The notes under the pieces: generated by a model | Told to the model about the DNA's origin: nothing | The model's input: only the letters and a program-made list of their open reading frames with translations | Database searches by the model: none | Part shown: positions 57,925 to 64,000 of the stretch, piece by piece | Position numbering within the stretch: the first letter of the stretch is position 1 | Layout of the letters: each line of letters opens with the position of its first letter | Program-made: the position numbers and the translations under genes | Assembly: GCF_025813715.1 (NCBI RefSeq) | Contig: NZ_CP107533.1 | Span: 35,760 to 99,759 of the forward strand | From: Methylobacterium sp. FF17 | GTDB lineage: Bacteria > Pseudomonadota > Alphaproteobacteria > Rhizobiales > Beijerinckiaceae | DNA: 64,000 bases | Reading direction: 5' to 3'

Positions 57925-60093
57925 TCACTCGGCCGCGATGCGGAAGGCTTCCGCCTCATCGCCGCGATCCGCTTCCCCGGTCTCGCCCGACAGGAAGGCC
58001 GGCAGCGCCTCGGCCTCCTCCGGACCTGCGGCCTGCTCCGGCGCCTCCACCGCAGCGTCGAGGTCCGCGGCGGGGCGCAGCGGCTCGGGCAGCCAGCCGG
58101 TCTCGGCGAGCAGGCGCTCGGCCTCCCGGGCCATCTCGCCCTTCCTGAGGTGGTCGACGAGCTGCGCCTTGTCCGCGCCTGCGCCCTCGCGCACCGCCTC
58201 CAGGATGCGCGCCTTGGTCACCCGGCCGAGATAGTTGCCCACCGTTGGCCGCCAGCCCGCCGCCACCATGTCGAGGCCGGTCGCCCGTGCCAGCCGGTCG
58301 GCCTGGGCGAGCCGCATCCGCAGCCCGTGCTCGGTCACGCCCATGCCGCCGTAGGGGTTCGGCTTCTCGTGCAGCGCGTTCACGCCGAAGCTGACGCAGT
58401 GCGCCAGCAGCGCCATGCGGCTGGCCTCGTCGAGCGCCGCGAGCCAGTCCCAGACCGCATTGTCGTCCTCGGGCAGCTCTTCCTTCCAGGCGGCGTGCCG
58501 CTCGGCGACCGCGCGGGCGCAGGCGCTGTCCTTCAGGTCGTCGGCCTGCATGGCGAGGTGGACTTCCCGGACTCTGGCCTCAAGGCAGCCCTGTCCGGTG
58601 CGGAAGTGGAAGGTGTCGAGCACGAGCTTGTGCAGCAGCAGCGTCAGCGCGACCTGCGGGTCGTTCGCCACCGCGTCGCGCAGCGCCAGGGTGCGATGCG
58701 CCGTCAGCTCGGAGAGCAGACGATCGGACAGCGGGCGGATGCCGTCCTCCTCCTCCGGCTCGGGAGCGGCCGGTGCTCCGCCGATCTGGATGATCGCCCG
58801 CTGCACCGCCGGCATCGCCGTGGGCCCGGGCCCCGCCGGCTCGCGCGCCCTCTCGTCGCCCGCCTCGCCGTTTCCGTCCTGCGGCTCGGGCATGGCCGGC
58901 GCCTCGTCCTCGGGCCGGACGTAGCCGCGCTGGACCTGGAGCCGGCCGTCATGGCCGAGGCTGACGAAGGCGCCGGCGCGGGCGATCTCGGCCGGGTCGT
59001 AGCGCAGCGGGCGGTCGCCGAGCTCCTCCAGCGCCGCCTCGATCTCGCCGAGCCGGTCGTCGACCGCCTCCGGCAGTTCCTCGTCCGCTTCGTGCTCGGC
59101 GATCAGGCGCTCCTGCTCGGCGGTGAGCGCATCGATCGCCGCGCGCTCCTCCTCCGACAACGCGACGGGCTCCCCGTAGACCAGGCGCAGGCCGGCCTGA
59201 TGACCGTAGGGGAAGCCAATCGCCACTTCGATCCACTTCCAGCCCTCGCCCGCGATCGCCTCGGCCGCGGCCTTGAGCCTGTCGTCGACGAGCCGGTCGA
59301 GGAGCGCCACGTCCTGCAGCCAGCCGCCGCGGTCGGCCTCGAACAGGTCGCGCAGGACGATCCCGCCGGCCTCTTCATACGCCTCGATGCCCACGAACGC
59401 GGCGCGCTTGTCGCCGGCCGCCACCGCCTTCTCGGTCAGCAGGCGCCGGATCTGGTAGGGCTCCTTCTGCCAGGAGTTCTGCACCGCCGCCCAGACCTGC
59501 TCCTGGCGGGCGTGATCCGGCGTGACGGTGAAGGCCATCAGCATCTCCAGCGTCATGCCGTCGGCGGCGTAGACGTCAAGGAGAGCGGGGGCGACCTCGG
59601 CCAGGCGCAGGCGTTGCTTGACCACCTTGACGTCGATGAAGAACGCCGCGGCGGTGGCCTCCTCGCTCATGCCCTTGTCGCGCATGGCCTGGAAGGCACG
59701 GAACTGGTCGAGCGGGTGGAGCGGGGCGCGCTCGACGTTCTCGGCCAGCGAGATCTCGTCGATCAGGATCCCGCCGGCCGGGTCCGACACGATGCAGGGC
59801 ACCGGGCTGGTCTTGTTGAGGCGCTTCTGCTTCACGAGCAGCTCCAGCGCCCGGTAGCGGCGCCCGCCAGCCGGCACCTCGTACATCCCGGTCTCCCGGT
59901 CCTCGGCGTCGAGAACCGGGCGCACGTGCAGGCTCTGGATCAGGCCACGCCGGGCGATCGACTCGGCCAGTTCCTCGATCGAGGCGCCGGCCTTGACGCG
60001 CCGGACGTTGGCCTGGCTCAACACGAGCTTGTTGAAGGGGATCGGCCGGGCCGGGGCGAGGGTGATCTTCTGGGGGGCGTTGGCCATCGTCAT
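57925..60093 (-). CDS. large ParB/KorB-like protein
   Basis: A 722-residue protein with a ParB N-terminal domain: FNKLVLSQANVRRVKAGASIEELAESIARRGLIQSLHVRPV, EVPAGGRRYRALELLVKQKRL and EISLAENVERAPLHPLDQFRAFQAMRDKGMS. An HTH follows (AAAFFIDVKVVKQRLRLAEVAP). The C-terminal 450 residues are a long helical and acidic extension, not found in partition ParB. It is distinct from RepB at 9283, so it is probably a plasmid DNA-metabolism protein and not the segregation factor. Start ATG 60093 (MTMANAPQ), 19 bp after a small palindrome. Confidence 0.8.
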   Translation of the reverse strand: MTMANAPQKITLAPARPIPFNKLVLSQANVRRVKAGASIEELAESIARRGLIQSLHVRPVLDAEDRETGMYEVPAGGRRYRALELLVKQKRLNKTSPVPCIVSDPAGGILIDEISLAENVERAPLHPLDQFRAFQAMRDKGMSEEATAAAFFIDVKVVKQRLRLAEVAPALLDVYAADGMTLEMLMAFTVTPDHARQEQVWAAVQNSWQKEPYQIRRLLTEKAVAAGDKRAAFVGIEAYEEAGGIVLRDLFEADRGGWLQDVALLDRLVDDRLKAAAEAIAGEGWKWIEVAIGFPYGHQAGLRLVYGEPVALSEEERAAIDALTAEQERLIAEHEADEELPEAVDDRLGEIEAALEELGDRPLRYDPAEIARAGAFVSLGHDGRLQVQRGYVRPEDEAPAMPEPQDGNGEAGDERAREPAGPGPTAMPAVQRAIIQIGGAPAAPEPEEEDGIRPLSDRLLSELTAHRTLALRDAVANDPQVALTLLLHKLVLDTFHFRTGQGCLEARVREVHLAMQADDLKDSACARAVAERHAAWKEELPEDDNAVWDWLAALDEASRMALLAHCVSFGVNALHEKPNPYGGMGVTEHGLRMRLAQADRLARATGLDMVAAGWRPTVGNYLGRVTKARILEAVREGAGADKAQLVDHLRKGEMAREAERLLAETGWLPEPLRPAADLDAAVEAPEQAAGPEEAEALPAFLSGETGEADRGDEAEAFRIAAE

Positions 60094-60111
60094 GTCTTCC
60101 GCGACGGACGC

Positions 60112-60126
60112 CGAGAGCCTCTCTCG
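60112..60126 (-). promoter_or_regulatory. CGAGAG-CCT-CTCTCG palindrome before the ParB-like gene
   Basis: Six-base arms with a CCT loop, 19 bp upstream of the start at 60093. Same design as the palindromes at 5366 and 61176. Confidence 0.35.
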
Positions 60127-60258
60127 AACTGGAAAATCCGTCACGCAGCGCAGCGCCGCCTCTTCCTCTGGAGGGCAGCGCCGCACATGGTCATGGTCCA
60201 TTCATCCCTGGTTCGGGCGGCCGGGTTCTCTGTCCGACCTCGAAGCCCTCAAAGGCGA

Positions 60259-60285
60259 AGCCCCCTCCGACTCTGGAAGGGGGCT
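60259..60285. terminator. hairpin after the gene at 60307-60786
   Basis: AGCCCCCT / AGGGGGCT arms with a short inner loop, 22 bp after the stop on the minus strand. No T run, so it may act with Rho or only protect the transcript end. Confidence 0.45.
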
Positions 60286-60306
60286 GACGGATCGAAGTAC
60301 GCCGGA

Positions 60307-60786
60307 TCAGGCAGCGGCCGGCCGGCCGGCGCCGGCGGCCTCGACCAGGGCCAGCGGCGGCACGGCCGTGGCCACGGCCTCGTCGAGCCGCATCACGACG
60401 TCCGCGAGCGTCTGCCCGGCGTCCACGCAGCACCGGAGGGCCGCCAGGGTGATCATCGGCTCGCCGCCGTCGTCGGCCGCCTCCTCCACCGGGCTCCCCA
60501 TGTCCGGCTTCCAGAATTTCACGCCCGCCTCGAACACGCCGGGCCGCGCGATCCAGGCGCGCTGGTAGGACAGCCCGTGCGCCTGACAGAAGCGGTCGAG
60601 GTTCGGCGTCAGGCCGAAGTCCTGCGCGTCCTCGAAGGTCACGCTCGTCCCCTCGGCCAGGGCCTCGTGCACGAGGCTGTCGGCCTCGGCGAAATACACG
60701 CTCGCCGCCGCGATCAGCGCTGCGACGGCGTCCGGGCCCGGCAGAGGGCCGCCGACGGTCACGGTGGTCATCACGTACTCGCCCAT
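60307..60786 (-). CDS. hypothetical protein
   Basis: A 159-residue protein without a signal peptide. It has a central segment TFEDAQDFGLTPNLDRFCQAHGLSYQRAWIARPGVFEAGVKFWKPDM and an Ala-rich C-terminus. It lies in a row of minus-strand genes separated by hairpins. I do not recognise a family. Confidence 0.5.
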   Translation of the reverse strand: MGEYVMTTVTVGGPLPGPDAVAALIAAASVYFAEADSLVHEALAEGTSVTFEDAQDFGLTPNLDRFCQAHGLSYQRAWIARPGVFEAGVKFWKPDMGSPVEEAADDGGEPMITLAALRCCVDAGQTLADVVMRLDEAVATAVPPLALVEAAGAGRPAAA

Positions 60787-60843
60787 GGTGCTCGTTCCTT
60801 CACCGCGGATCCGCCGGGAGCCGGCGATCCTGCACGGGCGAAG

Positions 60844-60869
60844 GGCCCCCCTCTGGCGCGAGGGGGGCC
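60844..60869. terminator. strong GC hairpin after the gene at 60883-61152
   Basis: Perfect 10-bp arms GGCCCCCCTC / GAGGGGGGCC with a 6-base loop, 14 bp after the minus-strand stop. No T run. Confidence 0.5.
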
Positions 60870-60882
60870 GGCATGGGCGGCG

Positions 60883-61152
60883 TCAGGCGCCGGGCTGGGG
60901 GAGGATGGCCGGGATCGGCTCGCCCGATCCGGACTGGATCTGCAGCACCACCGCACCGGCCGAGGCGAGATCGTGCAGTTCGATCAGCACCGTGAGCGCC
61001 TTCGGCACGTCACCGGCGAGCAGGGCCCGAGCTGCGACGACCGACGAAGCGCCGCGGCGCCGGAAGATCTTGCGAGCGGCCGCCTCGAGCACCCGGGCCG
61101 GTTCCTGGACCGCGAGGTGGAGGGCCAGGGTGTAGGACAGGCTCTCGGTCAT
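60883..61152 (-). CDS. small hypothetical protein
   Basis: An 89-residue, mainly helical protein (MTESLSYTLALHLAVQEPARVLEAAARKIFRRRG, then ARALLAGDVPKALTVLIELHDLASAGAVVL). It looks cytoplasmic. The start has the palindrome 61176-61196 upstream. No family recognised. Confidence 0.5.
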   Translation of the reverse strand: MTESLSYTLALHLAVQEPARVLEAAARKIFRRRGASSVVAARALLAGDVPKALTVLIELHDLASAGAVVLQIQSGSGEPIPAILPQPGA

Positions 61153-61175
61153 GTGCGCTCAATCCAGCGGGAGGG

Positions 61176-61196
61176 GCTGAGAGCCTCTCTCTCAGC
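61176..61196 (-). promoter_or_regulatory. GCTGAGAG-CCTCT-CTCTCAGC palindrome
   Basis: Perfect 8-bp arms with a CCTCT loop, 24 bp upstream of the start at 61152. It is the longest member of the CCT-loop palindrome set. A related TGAGA-ACC-TCTCA lies at 61313-61325. Confidence 0.4.
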
Positions 61197-61523
61197 TTGC
61201 TGATCCCTCGTCGGAGACGCCGAACCCTCTGCCTCTCCTGAGCTGAGACGCTGGATCGAAGCAGAGCGAGCGCCTATGATCTCCATGGGGCGGTACGCGC
61301 TGCCCTGGGGTGTGAGAACCTCTCATCTAACGGTTTGGTGCCGGCCGTGACGGCGCCGAGATCCTCTGGCCATGCGGCCGGGGGCCTGTGACGTATGTCC
61401 AGGCGCCTCGGTGCTAAAGGTCACGGGACCGTTTAGATGCGGTTTCTCACCCCCCGGCTTGGGATGGTCGAGGCTCGTTTGCGGGGGCGTACCGCAGACA
61501 CGGGCCTTCCGGGGAGATGGCCG

Positions 61524-61754
61524 ATGGGCGCCTCGTGCGATCCCGACGCGGACCTGTTTCGACCGATCAGCAAGCGCGATCTCGACGAGTTGGGCGGCGT
61601 CTATCTGGACTCCCTGGCCTGGGACGACTGGCGGGCGATCGACCGGGACCTCCTCCGGTCGAGGGATCTGCTCGGTGCCATCCTCGCCGCCCTGGGCTGG
61701 CGTCCGGACGACGCGACCGTCCGGATGCCGCCGCATCCGAAGTTCGACGCCTGA
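61524..61754 (+). CDS. small hypothetical protein
   Basis: A 76-residue acidic protein (MGASCDPDADLFRPISKRDLDELGGVYLDSLAWDDWRAIDRDLL...). The ATG is chosen for GGGGAG 8 bases upstream; an earlier start at 61437 is possible. The next small gene follows after 15 bases. No family recognised. Confidence 0.45.
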   Translation: MGASCDPDADLFRPISKRDLDELGGVYLDSLAWDDWRAIDRDLLRSRDLLGAILAALGWRPDDATVRMPPHPKFDA

Positions 61755-61769
61755 GCCTCTCGGACCGCC

Positions 61770-61985
61770 ATGTGGCCGCAATGTCATCCGCGCCGCTGGG
61801 CTCGCGTGCGGGCGCGGGCCCGGATCATGCGCGCCCGCTACGGTGGCGATGCCTATTATCTGGCCCGGGAGCGGGCGCGGCGTCCGGACGGGCGGCGGAC
61901 CTGCTTCTGGACGCGCGTCGCGGTCGAACTGGCCCGCCTGGACGGACGGGAGATCGGTGTCGGGACGAGCGACCGGTGGCGCTGA
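61770..61985 (+). CDS. small basic hypothetical protein
   Basis: A 71-residue Arg-rich protein (ARVRARARIMRARYGGDAYYLARERARRPDGRRTCFWTRVAVELARL). It may bind nucleic acid. It lies 15 bases after the acidic protein gene, and the opposite charges suggest a possible pair. Confidence 0.4.
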   Translation: MWPQCHPRRWARVRARARIMRARYGGDAYYLARERARRPDGRRTCFWTRVAVELARLDGREIGVGTSDRWR

Positions 61986-62052
61986 CGGCCTCGGTCCGAT
62001 GATCGCCGCCGGGTACAGGCGAGCGACTGCGGCACGTGGCCGAAAAACAATC

Positions 62053-62080
62053 GGCGCGCCTCTCGTCGGAGAGGCGCGCC
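62053..62080 (-). terminator. rho-independent terminator
   Basis: On the minus strand a perfect 12-bp stem GGCGCGCCTCTC / GAGAGGCGCGCC with a 4-base loop is followed by GATTGTTTTTCG. It ends minus-strand transcripts from the right, 30 bp after a small ORF (62110-62214) and 334 bp after the gene at 62414. Confidence 0.75.
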
Positions 62081-62109
62081 GCAAGGTGGTTCTTGGTCTC
62101 AGGAAAGAA

Positions 62110-62214
62110 CTAAGGCCGCTCGTAGACAATCTCCCCGTCACAATCTGTGTCCGCCGCGCAACACCCGAGACCAGTCGATACAATCTCGACCTGCGATAGG
62201 TGGATACCGGCCAT
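62110..62214 (-). CDS. candidate 34-residue Cys-containing small protein
   Basis: An ORF with ATG at 62214 and TAG at 62110 that encodes a peptide with Cys at 18, 19 and 25 (GLGCCAADTDCDGE). It ends 30 bp before a strong terminator, which suggests a real transcript end here. A GAGGAG lies 14 bases before the ATG, longer than ideal spacing. Without homologues this could be chance. Confidence 0.3.
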   Translation of the reverse strand: MAGIHLSQVEIVSTGLGCCAADTDCDGEIVYERP

Positions 62215-62413
62215 GTTCTGCTGACGTTCTCCTCAAAGCGGCAGGAACTGTTCAAAATGATGAGCGCATCGGCGTCACCCGCGTCGATCGAATACAGGAT
62301 ACACGACATCGGGAGCAGGGCTCGAACGAAAGCCGGCGGGCGTCTGCCGTGAGACCGGGATCGGATCGCCTGGTTGCCGAGCAGGCGAGCACGAGGAGCC
62401 GGGCGGGCGACGC

Positions 62414-63193
62414 TCATGACGCCGCCCTCGCCTCGGTCCCAGCCCCGAACGGGACGATGCGCCGGACCGCGACCGGCCGGGTGTCGGCGGCCTGGGCCAG
62501 GCGCTCGATGAGAGCGAGGTCCGCGTCCGAGCACGGCCCGCGCACCTCGATGTCGATCCAGTGTCCGGAGCGGCCGACATGGCTGTCGCGCAGCCGGTGG
62601 TTCGAGGAGGTGTAGAAGCTCTCGTTCGGCTCGACGAGCCGCACGCGCGAGGTGAGGAACAGGATGCCCGCGCCGAGATTGCCGCAGAAGATCAGCTCGT
62701 CGGCCGGCGTGGTCTTCGGGCCGCCGCCGACCGCGCGCTTCCCGATCTGCCGGAACGCGGCGTCGAAGGTGGCCGGGTTCGGGGTGGTGCGCGCCTGCGT
62801 CGGGGCGTGGAAGATCCACGGCGGCCGGTGCGGGTCGATCCGGCCGATGGCGATCTGGTGCAGCAGATCGCCGAAGCTGTGGGGATCGGCCGGATAGGGG
62901 CAGGTCCGCCACAGGGCGCGGATGGTCCGGCGCAGCGCGGGGTCGAAGGTGAACAGCCGGGCGCGCATCCGCCGCCAATCGGCGGCGCGCTGGGAGCGGC
63001 GCGCGCGCTCGGCCTCGCCCCACCAGACGGCGCGGCGGGCCATCTCCGCATCGACGCCGTGCTGGCGGGCCGCGATGGCCTCGGCGAAGAGCGGCAGGGC
63101 CTCGCGCTCCAGGCGCTGCTTGCGCAGGAACGCCGCGCGCTTGCGCGTGGTCTCTCGGTAGGGTTCGGAGCGGGGCGAGGGGCGGAAGCGCAT
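62414..63193 (-). CDS. hypothetical protein downstream of ardC
   Basis: A 259-residue protein with an Arg-rich helical N-terminal part (residues 1-90) and a C-terminal part with SSNHRLRDSHVGRSGHWIDIEVRGPCSDADLALIERLA. Its start shares a base with the ardC-like stop (TGATG), so the two are translated together. No family recognised; linkage suggests a role in plasmid entry or protection. Confidence 0.55.
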   Translation of the reverse strand: MRFRPSPRSEPYRETTRKRAAFLRKQRLEREALPLFAEAIAARQHGVDAEMARRAVWWGEAERARRSQRAADWRRMRARLFTFDPALRRTIRALWRTCPYPADPHSFGDLLHQIAIGRIDPHRPPWIFHAPTQARTTPNPATFDAAFRQIGKRAVGGGPKTTPADELIFCGNLGAGILFLTSRVRLVEPNESFYTSSNHRLRDSHVGRSGHWIDIEVRGPCSDADLALIERLAQAADTRPVAVRRIVPFGAGTEARAAS

Positions 63194-64000
63194 CAGGCCG
63201 CCTCCGCCACGGCCGCCACCGGCAAGGCGGCATCGCCGTCCTCGGCCGAGGCGGACGGCTCCCCGTCGGGCAGGCGGGCGAGCAGCCAGTCGGCGGCCTT
63301 GCTGGCGTGCGAGGCGGCGCGTACGATCGCCCGCTCGTCCTCGCGCAGGACCTCGAGCCAGGAGCCGATGTAGTCGGCGTGCCGCACCGTCGGCACGATG
63401 CCGAGGCTGGCGCAGACGAAGGCCGCGGAAATCTCCGCGACGAGTTCTTCCCGAGCGTAGCAGGGGCTGCCGTGCCGGCCCTTCATCTCCCGGTTCAGGC
63501 GCGAGGAATGACCACTCGCGTGGCCCAGCTCATGGGCCGCGGTCCGGTGGAAGTTCACCGGCTCGTGGAAGGCCTCCGGCGGGGGCAGCACGACCACGTC
63601 GTCGGCCGGGCGGTAGAAGGCCCTGTCGCCGCCGATGCGGATGGTGACGCCGGAGGCCTCCATCAGCGCGCGGAAGCGCGGCTCGATCAGGTCCTCGCGC
63701 GGGGGCGGCGGGGGCACGGTGAGCTCCTCCGGCAGGCCGTCGCACTGCGCACAGTTGAAGACCGTGTACTGCTTCAGGAAGGCGATCGAGCGCGCCTCCT
63801 CACCCTCCCGCGCGGCACGCGCGCGCTCCTGCTCGGGGGTGAAGCGGTCGGCGTAGACGACCGGAGTGCCGCGCTCGCCCCGGCGCACGCAGCCTCCGAG
63901 GCCGAGGGCCTGGCGAAACGTGAGCCAGCGCTGGGTGGCGTAGCCGGCCGCGATGCCGGCAGCCCATAGAAGCATGACGTTGATGCCGGAATAGGCTCTG
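63193..64000 (-). CDS. ardC: ArdC-like antirestriction protein, N-terminus beyond the window
   Basis: A partial gene whose start lies past the right edge; the reading frame continues upstream of the ATG at 63975 (codons give RAYSGINV before MLLWAAG, as in ArdC). ArdC has an N-terminal single-strand-binding domain and a zincin domain: here HRTAAHELGHASGHSSRLNRE holds the HExxH zinc motif, followed by YAREELVAEISAAFVCASLGI. ArdC protects incoming single-stranded plasmid DNA in the recipient. The 5' part is missing only because the window ends. Confidence 0.85.
   Translation of the reverse strand, partial: RAYSGINVMLLWAAGIAAGYATQRWLTFRQALGLGGCVRRGERGTPVVYADRFTPEQERARAAREGEEARSIAFLKQYTVFNCAQCDGLPEELTVPPPPPREDLIEPRFRALMEASGVTIRIGGDRAFYRPADDVVVLPPPEAFHEPVNFHRTAAHELGHASGHSSRLNREMKGRHGSPCYAREELVAEISAAFVCASLGIVPTVRHADYIGSWLEVLREDERAIVRAASHASKAADWLLARLPDGEPSASAEDGDAALPVAAVAEAA

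Noticed and set aside
58150..61203. 1017-codon plus-strand ORF
   Set aside because: Antisense to the ParB-like gene and its neighbours; no recognisable segment.
61323..63233. 636-codon minus ORF that crosses 62.0-62.4 kb
   Set aside because: It overlaps real genes in other frames and passes through the terminator stem; only short parts look codon-biased.
1..64000. CRISPR arrays, tRNA, rRNA and IS elements
   Set aside because: No regularly spaced repeats, tRNA-like cloverleaf, rRNA sequence or transposase was seen.

Overview
The window is high-GC DNA from an alphaproteobacterial replicon, most likely a large conjugative plasmid. The evidence is a RepABC-type replication and partition set, a Ti/rhizobial-type DNA-processing set (TraA relaxase, TraC, TraD, TraG and an oriT), a Ros/MucR regulator and a biliverdin-binding phytochrome kinase of the HWE class. 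A Methylobacterium-like host is my guess from this mix; nothing here proves it. I saw no rRNA, tRNA, CRISPR array or transposase.

Layout. 0.1-8.9 kb: accessory genes, with two related AbrB/PIN toxin-antitoxin pairs, a bacteriophytochrome-HWE kinase-receiver gene cut by one in-frame amber codon, and several unknown proteins. 9.3-14.1 kb: replication and partition (repA-repB, two 20-bp palindromes that fit parS, and repC, which lies upstream of repAB instead of downstream). 14.5-36.3 kb: a type IVB (Dot/Icm, IncI-like) secretion apparatus in two divergent operons. The minus-strand operon holds DotL-like, DotA, three related exported proteins, an M23 and an M15-like peptidase, IcmT, DotB, DotC and small membrane or lipoproteins. 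The plus-strand operon holds a DsbC-like protein, DotI, DotH, DotG, small membrane proteins, DotO and an IcmD-like protein. 36.4-42.9 kb: a minus-strand unit traA - small partner - fic - dotM, with oriT just upstream of traA. 43.3-45.7 kb: traC, traD and traG.

46-64 kb: plasmid-maintenance and DNA-metabolism genes. These are a Phd/PemK-like pair, a VapBC pair, DUF2493 and a decayed copy of its end, a Toprim protein, a 1460-residue methylase/strawberry-notch helicase, a MucR variant, a DUF4326 protein, a large ParB-like protein and an ArdC-like protein that runs off the right edge.

How it works together. The RepABC set keeps the replicon. TraA with TraC and TraD would nick oriT and unwind the strand, and TraG (a VirD4-type ATPase with Walker motifs) would pass it to the Dot/Icm-like channel powered by DotB and DotO. 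The most unusual points are these. The channel is type IVB, but the only recognisable coupling ATPase is the Ti-type TraG. The DotL-like protein has no Walker A motif. A Fic-domain gene sits between the relaxase and dotM genes, overlaps dotM by ATGA, and its product ends with a tail that resembles the end of the relaxase.
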